Below, one piece after another: positions 46,342 through 56,359 of a DNA stretch of 64,000 nt (the first letter of the stretch is position 1; every line of letters starts with the position of its first letter). A program made the translations under genes and the position numbers. Origin of the DNA: Chalara sp. BL73 (taxonomy: Eukaryota > Ascomycota > Leotiomycetes > Helotiales); contig CAKJVC010000160.1 of the NCBI GenBank assembly GCA_918026815.1, positions 248,001-312,000 on the forward strand. The letters are read 5' to 3'. The notes under the pieces are model-generated. The model had not been told where the DNA came from. It was given only the letters and a program-made list of their open reading frames with translations, and ran no database searches.

Positions 46342-46987
46342 TCGAGATGTGGCTGTCAGCTCTAACTTTATTAAATTAATAATGTAGACACCGCTTTCGA
46401 TAGGGTCCCTGGGCCGAGAATACGGTGATTAGCTCATTCTTTGATTATAGGATTATTACAGCAGAATATGTAGTTGGGCTAGTTGAGGCAGTGAATGAGG
46501 AAGTGAGAAAGTTGCAGTTCAAACAATCATGTGTATTACTAATCACTTATCACTAACTAGCGGAACAGACCGATCTTGCCTGTTAAAGAAAATACTAATT
46601 AAGAAATATATTCACTATTGAAACTGTTATTGATTTCACTATAACAAGTTAGCCAATTAAATTATCTATGTTCTGACTATTTTGAGCATTGTCGACAACT
46701 TGTAAATCATGTGACTATTCTCGACAAAATTCTTCATCCCTCCTGCATCTCCCCGCAGTAAACTTATCATTACATAACATCTTAGTTAGCTCTAATAAAA
46801 TTCCATTCTGTAGTCACTATCTAGTCGATATTACTGTTGCAATAGCTTGAGATATCGTCAACTGCATACGCAACAGGAAGGAGGATAGGTCCATGCGACG
46901 CAAACTTCAATTGAATTTCTGAGACAGCTGTCACATTTTTACTCGGAGACAGAGTTTTGTTTCCATCTACTACATGCATGTATTATA
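46342..46987. other. AT-rich gene-free stretch
   Basis: I see no gene. It includes the presumed promoter of the APH-like gene. Confidence 0.4.
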
Positions 46988-47258
46988 ATGCAACTCCGAC
47001 TTCACTGCCAGCCTTCTTCAGCGGTGAACCATGGGATGGTTTTTGGCCAAACATAAGCATGGTGCGCAGCTGACGCCTATTGGGCTGGCATTTAATTATC
47101 TATGTTACGAAATATGCAACTAAAGCTTTCATACCAGCGATAATTTATGAAATCGTTATTGGCTAAACATTGGCGTGGTGGGCACCTGACAGCCAGGCTC
47201 GCCATTTAATTATTCTATGTTCCTTAAAGTGTAACTCGAACCCCAACGCCAGTAATAA
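46988..47258. repeat. Diverged tandem direct repeat (about 115-126 bp unit, 2+ copies)
   Basis: Copy A begins ATGCAACTCC at 46988 and copy B begins ATGCAACTAA at 47114. A partial copy C begins TGTAACTCGA at 47230. Shared blocks in the same order are GYAACT..ACY..CCAG, TTGGCYAAACAT, GCRTGGTGSGCA, CTGAC and GCCATTTAATTAT-CTATGTT. The copies differ by many substitutions and small gaps, so the duplication is old. Confidence 0.6.
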
Positions 47259-47269
47259 ACAACCCAGTT

Positions 47270-47773
47270 ATGCATACTGAGGCTTTACAAATACCTCAGT
47301 ATTTTATTAGAATGCTGTACGTTATACGGCTCTCGGATTATTTGATGGAGAAGGCACAAACTTCTCAAAGCTCTAAGTTATCTCCATCGAATTTTTATAT
47401 GCTTTCAAGTACTCTCAGCTTCAATCGTATCCCCAATGATAATATAATGCCATCTAAGGCAAAAGATGCTATCACTACCTTCATCAAGGATATTCCTGTA
47501 GACAAATTGCAAGGATTTAGGGATCCAAATCCAGCATATAGAGTTTATAGCACAAATAATTCTCAACTTGATGTTCAAAATGTAAGAAAACACACAAGGT
47601 ACAGAGCTTACCTTTACTCATGCCAAAGTAATCAGAAAACATCGGACGAATCGCACATGTACAATATTCAAGTCCAAATCAATAAAGCAACAACAATCAG
47701 TACGTTGCGAAGAATGAGTAAGAAGCCAGCGAATCGTGGCACCACTGTTGCCAAGGGCTTTGGTCCCTACTGA
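47270..47773 (+). CDS. Orphan open frame, 167 residues, doubtful gene
   Basis: This uninterrupted frame directly follows the tandem repeat. Composition is Ser/Thr/Asn/Lys-rich (for example ...VDKLQGFRDPNPAYRVYSTNNSQLDVQN...). No domain, signal peptide or membrane segment is visible. The frame is unusually long for such AT-rich sequence, which is the only support. A later in-frame Met (MPSKAKDAITTFIKD, about residue 60) would give a shorter, more protein-like product. Confidence 0.35.
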   Translation: MHTEALQIPQYFIRMLYVIRLSDYLMEKAQTSQSSKLSPSNFYMLSSTLSFNRIPNDNIMPSKAKDAITTFIKDIPVDKLQGFRDPNPAYRVYSTNNSQLDVQNVRKHTRYRAYLYSCQSNQKTSDESHMYNIQVQINKATTISTLRRMSKKPANRGTTVAKGFGPY

Positions 47774-48344
47774 TAATTCCTGGGACGCTGAAAGAGCTAA
47801 GAAGGCACTGGGAAATGGAATGCTTGTATATCGATTCCATGGCTTGTGAGAACATATAAGAAACTGGATAAGGCTGCTTACGGCCACGGTAGTTTTCTTT
47901 CGGCTTCTACCTTTTTTTCATTAAGTTCAACGTGTTTTGATCGTATTTTTATTGATGATATACTTGCGTTTCGTCTACAACCTTATAGTCTCTGCAAGGT
48001 GAGATTTTCAAAATTTATGAGAAAGGTAAGCAGCTCACAAAATCGAAGTGCAATTGGCATACTCCAAATATTAAAAGTGAAACTTTATCAGAAGCACACA
48101 GAACCCGCTTATATACAAGGCATTGGAGCCAGGAGGAAATGCCAGATGCAAACTACTAGTTTTTAAAAATAGAAACTCCTTCTATCGAACAGACCAAATT
48201 TGTCTGTCTTAATTTCCTTCACTTTCTCGAAAGAGGCTAGGCTTAAAGTTATGAGGGTCAACCAAAAAGTGGAGACATTCAGAAAAGTGTTAACTGTCAA
48301 ACAGGCTTTTACATAATATAAGTTAGGTTCCTAGGCTTCCCATA
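47774..48344. other. AT-rich gene-free stretch
   Basis: I see no supported gene; a 106-codon plus frame at 47846-48166 has no domain. Confidence 0.4.
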
Positions 48345-48440
48345 TCTTTGATGGTCTAAATGGCAGTTAGACCACCAGAGATTACCATTAGACCATAAAC
48401 GGTCTCGGCGCGCGCCGGTCTAGATTCGATTATTCCACCA
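48345..48440 (+). repeat. tRNA-Asp-like palindromic relic
   Basis: The first 15 bases, TCTTTGATGGTCTAA, are identical to the 5' end of the tRNA-Asp at 44012. After a 7-base loop (ATGGCAG) comes TTAGACCACCAGAGA, the reverse complement with 2 mismatches, forming a 15-bp arm hairpin at 48345-48381. Further on lie the perfect palindrome CGGCGCGCGCCG (48406-48417) and a degenerate box B (AGATTCGATTATTCC). It looks like a decayed tRNA-derived element. Related palindromes lie at 50310 and 56900. Confidence 0.5.
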
Positions 48441-49015
48441 ACACTTTATAAATCTATATACTATTTTTTGGTTCTCAGTTTTAGTTAATGGATAACTAAC
48501 GCTTTACCATAAGCCACAGTAAAGAGCAGAATTTTAATCTTTTGTATCTATTACAATGTTTTTTGTTTTTATTTAGTTATGTTATAATACTACGCAGTAT
48601 TAATGCAGTTTCATTCTTCTAAAAGTAAAGCGACCAGTCAAGCTTCAATATACTAACAACTAAGTCAAAGACTTTAAACAGGAACCTGTTAACAAACAGG
48701 TATGGTTTTTGGTTATGCGCAAAAAAGGCATCGTGAACAATTGACATGATTTCGGTGAAAGCGTTTAGGCGAAGACTAGCGCAAGCCTTTGCTTCTCACC
48801 ACCTGCCGCATTCATTTCTCTCAATATCAGCATTTACAATTTATGGACTTGGTCAAGAAGTTTCTGATGTATTAAACATCCTTCAATATAGTGTATCTAA
48901 TATTTCATCTGATAATTTAGGATTCAATTCGGTTTACGACACATCTACCTTCATCCAGACATTTCGTAGCCCCTTGGACTTCGATGCAAACCGGTCACAG
49001 CCTGGCAATTATGAC
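48441..49015. other. AT-rich gene-free stretch
   Basis: I see no gene before the minus-strand stop at 49016. A plus-strand frame at 48746-49108 overlaps the two-exon minus gene and is judged antisense. Confidence 0.35.
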
Positions 49016-49456
49016 CTATGGAACAATCATAACAAAGTCCAACCCAGGACCAACGTCCACTTGTTCAGTGATATAGATGGCTTCTCCGACTGTAGCCTTC
49101 CTGGTTGATACTGTGGGATTTCCACTCCATATTCGTATTGGAATGAGGTATGCAGGTCCGGTTGAGTTATAGATTTTTGCTGCGTTAGGCCCGGCTGAGC
49201 GAAGAACAGTATACCCTGGACGTGGCGACTTGTATAATATTAGTTACTGTGAAAAAAGTAATGTGCAGCTAAATACCTTCATAAGTTCTAGTAGGAAGAG
49301 TACCGGCTTTAAATTGTGTTCCAGGTCCTTCTCAACACACCGCTCCAGATTTTCTCCTTGCTTCACCAAACTCTTATCCGATAACCATAAAGCAAACTTA
49401 TCTAGGACGCCTTTCGCATTTGGGCCAGTGAAGGGTTTTAGATCGAGATGTGCCAT
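49016..49456 (-). CDS. Small two-exon orphan protein (130 residues)
   Basis: Exon 1 (49456-49277) and exon 2 (49228-49016) join through a 49-nt intron with GTATTT donor, ACTAAT branch and CAAG acceptor; total length is 131 codons in phase. The protein starts MAHLDLKPFTGPNAKGVLDK, continues as an amphipathic helical region (LERCVEKDLEHNLKPVLFLLELMK), then an exon-2 part with Gly/Thr/Ile/Val alternation (PAYLIPIRIWSGNPTVSTRK) suggesting beta strands. No signal peptide or known family is seen. Codon content is better than in surrounding AT-rich sequence. It could also be a fragment of a longer gene. Confidence 0.45.
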
Positions 49457-50818
49457 GTCTGGCTCGGACTGATGGAAGCATTAACTTCTTAGCCTTCTAA
49501 GCTTTGTAATGTTAATGCTGTATGCAATACGTCAACAGTTCGTGTTGAAAATTGTTGGTACCCTGGTCGTGCCTTTCTGCAGTAAAGCCAGCGGCGGCAG
49601 ATGCTTACGGTATAACGAACTATTAATTCGCACTCTTTAGAAAGACCCTTAGTGCGCGGCCGTTTTGCGTTCTGTCTGGAAGCAATGAAAGGGCCGTTTC
49701 TATTCTTCTTGTTATCAGGCAGGAATTAGCGGGGTTTTCTGGTTATGTGATTGATGATTGGCACCACGTGGCCCACTTAGACCTAAAAATGTAGAACAAA
49801 TGATCAGTGTGGGATCACTCTACCCGTGGCAACACCGCGTAATTGCTACGTAGTTGCCTGTTGGGTTGAATATGATGCGATTGTTGAAGGTTGGATGAAG
49901 TGGTGAGGATATGTCTCACCTCTGAGTCATGTGACAGTCACATGACCACCCATTCAGTGACTAATCTATTCTATGAGTATTGATACAAACAATCACATTT
50001 AGGGAATTTTCAGGTTACTAACGATTAAGTTTAGGTGCTATTACATATTAAAACCTTTGACACCAGCAAATCATAATTTGATTAATTGATTAATTTAATT
50101 CGATACTCTTGATGTGAAATTGTAAGAATATGTCTCATTTCCGCATTCTTGAATACAAGCCATGTAGTAATTCGGTTAATTGTGGGAAGTGGCCACGGGG
50201 GACGCCAAGTCGAGCATAGATCTTTGCCGACAATTTGTTTCCTGAATCCTGTCAGGGCCTTTGGATTAAACCACCTTTATATCCAATTTTCAACTTTCTA
50301 CGCAAGGCCTCTGTGGTCTATATGGCTGCTAGACTATCGAAGATGTTTGTTTTTATTTAGCTATGCTAAATAGAAATCTATATCGCCGAAAATTCCCCTT
50401 GCGCGAAAGACATGCCCTTATCGGCCTTAATAGACTTGGCACAGCACCCCAAAAGCCACAATATGTCGGTTTTGGTATTTTTGTTTTGAAGTTATTGGGG
50501 TGGTTCCGTTTCTGAAAAGGGTTTGCACTGAGCTTTTGCATATACTAGAGACGAAGGGTTTCTACAATTCACAAAATTGATGTGACCACACTAAACTAGT
50601 CGCTGGTATTACTTTCGCGCTCCACAATCTAAACCTGAGGCTAGACTTGTGTGAGGCTTGGATAATGTGCACTGTATTACAAAAGTAGGACTCGCAGGTT
50701 TACCACCTCAAACGCCAGGTCAACAATCTGATACATATGTGTTAAAAGCCTTGCTATCATAAGTATCGCATATTCCCACAACAACAAGCGTTCTTACTTG
50801 CCTTAGATTGCTAAGATG
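49457..50818. other. AT-rich gene-free stretch containing one palindromic relic
   Basis: I see no gene. It holds the second tRNA-like palindrome (50310-50343). Confidence 0.4.
50310..50343. repeat. tRNA-Asp-like palindrome, copy 2
   Basis: TCTGTGGTCTA, a 9-base spacer (TATGGCTGC), then TAGACTATCGAAGA form an imperfect hairpin related to the one at 48345. Both copies are followed within 200 bases by a similar T-rich string (TTTGTTTTTATTTAG-TATG), which suggests a shared element longer than the hairpin. Confidence 0.4.
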
Positions 50819-51651
50819 CCTGATGAGAACGCAACAACACACCGTGAGTCTTCATTGCGTGCCACGGTTAGTACCCAACCTGACTACCAAGCTCATGTGT
50901 CTCGTGTATTTTGACAGGTGAGACCGAATGGACTGTCAATGGAAAATGCACCGGTAAAGCCGAGATTCCGCTCACTTCCAATGGAGAGAAGCAAGTCAAA
51001 GGCACAGGCGAAATCCTTGTCGGGTCTGGCAAGCTGATCGACCTCGCCAAACTCGCTCATATTTTTTGCAGTCCTCGCCAGAGAGCAGTAGATACGCTTG
51101 GCATGCTCCTTGGCTCGGAGAAGAAGGGGGAGTTGGAAGCGGGGGGCAAGGTTACCATTACAGAAGGTATCGCGGAATGGGACTACGGAACCTATGAAGG
51201 TAAAACCCCTGCAGAGATAGAAACGAGAGAGAGAAGCAGGGCTGGCCTAAATGGAATATTTGGGTTGGAGGATGTCCGGATGGAGAGTATATTCTTTCTC
51301 AAAGTCAAGAATATCGACGTATGTATCGATTAATAGCATTGTAGATCTGCCAAACGGGTCAAGGAAAGACTTGACTCCCTCATTACCGAGATCAAGAAGA
51401 TACAAGAGCCATTCATCCATGGCGGCACTGCACCGGATGTGTTAGTGGTTGCCCACGGGCATATTCTTCGTGCCTTCACCAAAAGATGGTTGGAATATCC
51501 AATGGAGTTCAATTTAGCTATGATGATGGAGCCGGGTGCTATCTGCATTATGAGCTACGCTCACCATAGCATCACTGAGCCTGCTATACTTGTTGGAACG
51601 GGATTCCCTCCGCGAACTAGAAGGGTCCATTATATTAACCAAGAAACCTAA
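50819..51651 (+). pseudogene. Histidine phosphatase (phosphoglycerate-mutase/SHB17-like) pseudogene
   Basis: The pieces ETEWTVNGKCTGKAEIPLT, IFCSPRQRAVDTL, EGIAEWDYGTYEG, WNIW..GCPDGE, VVAHGHILRAFTKRWLEYPMEF and MMMEPGAI follow the order of a complete SHB17-like phosphatase. They are spread over frames. In exon 1 the segment that should read RVFIVRHG is shifted by two extra bases, and its catalytic Arg codon reads TGC, giving CHG. Splicing at the nearby GTGAGT keeps the frame open but deletes the motif. A second frameshift lies near 51250. The second catalytic His (AHGH) remains. The intact family dephosphorylates sugar bisphosphates or small phosphoesters. It converges with the kinase pseudogene, stop to stop within 8 bases. 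Confidence 0.78.
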
Positions 51652-51658
51652 AGAATGC

Positions 51659-52996
51659 TCATTTCCCGGTGAAACTCTCTAGAAATTCATAATCCGTTGG
51701 TGAATATACTCTTTGAACTAGTGTCTCTCCTCTACTCCTCGCCCACCCCTCGTATCCGTCGGGAAATTTGCCAATGAGCTTTCTCATGGATTCTTTGGCC
51801 CTGATCGCATGTTAATCATCTTTTCATAGAGACATACAATGAGGAGTTGCAGTACATGTTTCGGTACCTTAGATTTCCGGAGAAAAGTGCTGAGCTTTTT
51901 AAGTCCCATCGCAGGTAGTATAGAAGATCCCTGTCGTCTTGATCCTCCTCAGGGCTGATATCGGGACGTAGTTAAAGTACGCCTTCAGGTACTGTTTTCC
52001 GATCAAATGACGTATTGGCCGCCAAGCAGCCATCTACACTACTTTTAATCAGCTGAGCTTAGAATTGCAAATCTCGAAGAAAACATACTTTCGTGATGGG
52101 CATATAGAGCCGCTGCGTCATAGACGATGGGAAGGGCTGTATCAACATTGGTCGAGGCGTTTCCAGACCAGAGGTCCCCATGAATGAGACGTGGCTGGAT
52201 TTGACGTCCGCCGGCCTCCATTGGGCGGAGTAAACGAGGTATAACCCTCTCGAACAAGCCATCGCAGAGCTCTGGCATTTTCGTCGTCAGGCCCTTGATT
52301 CTTTTCTTCGCAGAATACAAACCACTTCATTGAATGGTGGAAAGATTCCTCCCATGTGTCATGCCACTTTGTGTATTGAGGAATGGTCCCTTTATAGGTG
52401 TGTACGGGAAATCCGTACATGCCATTCGAGAAGATCCCCTTGGCGTGGAGTTTAGCGAGTGTGGAAGGAAAGGCTTGGATCTCTGGTACATTGTCGGTCA
52501 TATTGACAAGCTCACATATGAAGAAGTGAATATTGTGGTCAGCAGCATATGTGCCGCATCCAATGGGCTTGGGGACGAATTCCGGCAAGGTTTTGTAGAT
52601 AGCTTCCGTCAAGACATACTCTCCAATCGTCATATTTCGGCCATTTGGGCCTTGAGAGACCTGGTGCAGTATTTAAATCAGTACCGCTCGCATGGTTCTA
52701 ATTGGCATTACCTTCAAGAAATATGAAGCTGATTCTCCATTCGCTAGTCTTGTTGAGACCGCAGCTGCTCTGGTCCAGTAGCTGGCACCATGGGGAACGA
52801 TGGATTCAATCTTGCTGCAAGGAGGGAGCTCTGAGTTCTGCCGTTACTACTTTGTCCTTCGTCTTCGGCCCATTAATGTTGACATACTTGACTTAACGTT
52901 GTCGTCGACGAAGCCAATCCACTTTGCATCAACGTCAATCGGTTTACCCCACTCGGCAGGGGTCATCACGTATAGGGCACTCTCAACTAGTGACAT
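51659..52996 (-). pseudogene. Fructosamine/ketosamine-3-kinase pseudogene
   Basis: Reading from 52996, the N-terminus is MSLVESALYVMTPAEWGKPI; a frameshift is followed by SYWTRAAAVSTRL and SASYFLK, then an intron (GTAATG..CACCAG near 52710-52660). Next come VSQGPNGRN, YKTLPEFVPKPIGCGTYAA, FFICELVNMTD, LAKLHAKG, and, after a frameshift near 52275, LFERVIPRLLRPMEAGG and RLIHGDLWSGNAS with the catalytic HGDLWSGN. Then come YDAAALYAHHE and a broken C-terminal part (YLKAYFNYVPIS, DDRDLLYYLRWDL, MRKLIGKFPDGY). The intact enzyme phosphorylates protein-bound fructosamines or ketosamines for deglycation. At least three breaks prevent one product. Confidence 0.8.
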
Positions 52997-53580
52997 GGTG
53001 CAATATTAACAACAGGAAGAAGAAAAGGATTTGGGTGATTTAAGGGATTTTCTAAAAAGGCTCCTCGATTCCCAACCCCTGTAGTAACTATGCTTATATA
53101 AGGCACTTCGTAGATACTTATTAATTTCGCATGGTGATATGCATAGCTCTACTTGTAGAAACCTACCTAGGTAGGTAGGAATCAATTGGCTACTGCTGCA
53201 TGCACAATGCCGCTTCTTGATCAGGCTGTCCACAAGTGGTTGGCCCCATCATAAACCACACACGATATGCAGCTTGACTACCTAACCTGTCTCAGGTACT
53301 TATATACCGAACCGACACGCGCTGAATACCGTCCTTCCTTTCGTATTCCAGGAGAGGCGGGCGAGGACCACGGATATCTCGCTAATGAAGGTATATTTGG
53401 TAATTTCGGATGCAATACTACCTGAATCTGATCGCGCAAGTTCCCTGATTGTTTGTGGTTTGATGGCTGTTATGTCGCGGTTGATGCTTCTACTTCTGTC
53501 CTGTAAGTTGTGCCGCAATAACTTTTGACCATACAACTCTCACAACATAATGAGACGTCGTCACGGCTGGTAGAATATGC
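52997..53580. other. Intergenic region
   Basis: I see no gene. Bases about 53160-53180 contain CCTACCTAGGTAGGTAGG, a short palindromic CCTA/TAGG repeat. Confidence 0.4.
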
Positions 53581-56359
53581 TTGCTCATCGAATACATTCT
53601 ACAAAAGTCTTACTTTGGCATAGCCTTGCAAACTGCTGTGGAATGTTCGCCCCATTGTGTGACCTGGAATCATGGACTCCTTATCGAGAGTGGATACCTC
53701 TTCCACAAAATTTTCAAAACTTGCCAGTCGCAGGGAAGGCAACTCCGGCGTCACCAAGGGTCCTCTAGGGTTGAACACATTGTATATACCGCCGCCATTC
53801 TGCGCTGTAGCCGCCGATGTGATATTTATTCATGGCCTCGGAGGGGGTTCAATAAGCACGTGGACAAAGCCCGGTGATCCAGGCGTCTTTTATTGTCTCA
53901 TATTCTTAATCTCAACAGTAACCCTAGGCATTTCGTTACGGATCTTCATCACTAGCCCTTGGCCGTTCAATCTTTGAACGACGAGTTTCCCGAGCACTCC
54001 CAAGACCTTCAACTTTTTTCATTCTATGAGACTTTACCGACGAATTTAGGTATTAAGAAATGTAGGGTGGTAGAGAGAGATTCGGCAGTGTTAGGATACC
54101 AAATGAACGGCAGATGTTTCTGGAGGCAAACCATCGCGAGGTGGGCAAGTTCGCTTCCAAGAATGATCCAAACTATCAATCAGTTCGCAATACCCTGGAA
54201 TTCGTTCTTAATGGCATACGCGCCTCTGCCGTCACCGTAGAGCGGTGCATAAGCAGAGATCTGCAAAAGATACTAGACACATTCCTCGGTGTGGGGGACG
54301 GCCCCGAGGATGATTTGATGAGCGCGGATAGTCATAGGATGAGCGGCTCCTGTGAGTGGTTTATTGCTAAGGATAATTTCCAAGACTGGCTGCAGGGTGG
54401 TAGTTCTCTAATCTATAGTATCGCAGCAAAACCAGCTACTGGAAAGACGATCCTGACCGGAATGGTAATGGCCCATCTTCGGGATCTGAGGAAATCATCC
54501 AGCTTCTACTTTTTCCACCATAGAAATGCGGAAAAATCCGACATTGGATCTTTCCTTCTGGCCATGGCTTGGCAGATGGTGATTCAGACGGAAATGCAAT
54601 GGCGGCTTGCCTTGAAGTATGCGATAGGGATACGAATCTGGGCCAAAGCGACCATCGCGCATATGGCGTAAGCTGTTCCTCGAAGGCATTTTCACAGTGA
54701 AGTATTCACACACGCACTATTGGATTGCCGATGCTCTGGATGAATGCAGGGAAGAGCTTGAGTTGATGCCGGTGTTTCTCAAGGCAGCGGAAGTAGGCAA
54801 AATACGAATATTTTCAACCTCACGGAACGAGCAAAAGTTCCGCCCGCGACATGGAGTCTCCAAAGCCCAGTTAACTACTAAGGTCATTCTCGAAGAAGAT
54901 AGCAGGTTCGACATGGTATTGTACCTTGAAGCGAACATAGGCGATTTGCCAGCCGTCGACGAAAACGGTCGACAGAACATTGTTCAGCGGATTCTCGAGA
55001 AATTACAGGGGTGTTTTCTATGGGTTAGATTGGTCTTTGAGGAACTCAGGAACGTCCATACTTCGACAGAGATTGAGATGGTCCTTGACGAGATTCCTAG
55101 TGACATGAATGACTTGTTCGCCCGGATAGTGGAGTCCATGTCCGCGGCAGTCTACGGGAAAGTGCTTGCCAAGGCTATTATTACCTGAGCCGTGTGTGCA
55201 GCTCGGCTATTGACGACACTCGAGCTTGACGAGGTCCTGAGACTGGATCTCGAGGATTCCATCGATAGTGTCGAGGCATCGATCAGGTCAAGTTGTGGTC
55301 ATCTGGTCTACGTGGATAAACAGACTCGTGTCCAACTGATTCACCTCACTGCCCGCGATTATCTCCTGCAGGCTAGCAGTGACTCTGAATTCTCTATTGA
55401 TGAGAAACAAGGTCACTGTCGGCTGGCAATGACCTGTTTGCAGTTTCTCAGCAGCGACGGCATGCGACGTACTCGACGTCGAAGAGCACGCCTTACCAGC
55501 GACACCAAAAGTCGACCTGAATTCATTAGGTACGCTTGTGAATCACTGTTTGAACATCTAACACATCTTTGTTAGGAAGACACGGATGTTCGGTCAGCGT
55601 TGGTGAGATTCTTCGACTCGCCCAATGTACTTTCTTGGATTGAATGGGTTGCAAAAGAATTCTGATTTGCATCGGTTGATCGATACTGGCAAGGCACTGG
55701 AAATTTTTCTCAAAGGGAGTGAAGGTTCAATCACCGTAGCCAAGGGTCCAAGAGAATTGCGGCTTCTAAGCTCCTAGGTTACCGACATGGTGCGATTGGT
55801 GATGAAGTTTGGAAACAACCTCGCTGTTGGGAATACAGCTGAGTGCCGACATCAAACCGGATATGGCACCACGCTTCATCAAGCCCGTGTTCAACAACAG
55901 TTTCCTTGCCACCATGTACAGTGAAATTGATCACCCTCTCTCAAAGCCGAAGCTTATACTCTGGAATTTTTCTGACTTGACCCCAGCGAATACGATCACA
56001 TCTATCGTTCCGGTGCCGGCGTATTTTTGGCTGTCGTCAAAGCCTACTTATTTCATTGGCACTGCTGGCACTGGTTCGTCGGAGCAATTAATATTTCTTT
56101 ACAAGGGAACTGTGTCTGCGCTGTCGATGCCGTCAGCGGGAAAGCCGGACGCGTCTCGAATTACTTCTTCTTTCCAACCGACTGGTTGCGTATTGCGAGC
56201 CACTTGGATCTCATGATCGAAGTAACCAAGAAGGGAGACGTGCTCTTTGTAAAGCGAGACGAAGTCGCAGTAATTGGAAGAGCCTTTACTAAATTCGAGT
56301 TTGATGAACAAATACAGGCAAGAGCAGGCAGTGCTCCGAAAAGAACGCGCGACAAATGA
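53581..56359 (+). pseudogene. NLR-type alpha/beta-hydrolase-NACHT protein pseudogene
   Basis: The order of remains is that of a large fungal STAND/NLR protein. First is an alpha/beta-hydrolase-like N-terminal piece (ADVIFIHGLGGGSISTW, about 53815), then YETLPTNLGIKKCRVVERDSAVLGY. A frameshift near 54100 is followed by MFLEANHREVGKFASKNDPNY and the NACHT P-loop region (IAAKPATGKTILTG, about 54420). The Walker B-like YWIADALDECREEL (about 54720) is in another frame, then IRIFSTSRNEQ. An in-frame TGA at 55186-55188 interrupts AIIT*AVCAARLLTTLELDEVL, where families normally carry Trp. C-terminal repeat sequence is hardly readable. Much of the hydrolase domain (including a GHSMGG-type nucleophile elbow) is missing. 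Intact members act in nonself recognition. Confidence 0.82.

Noticed and set aside
48746..49108. 120-codon plus-strand frame
   Set aside because: It overlaps the two-exon minus gene, which has intron support; there is no domain.
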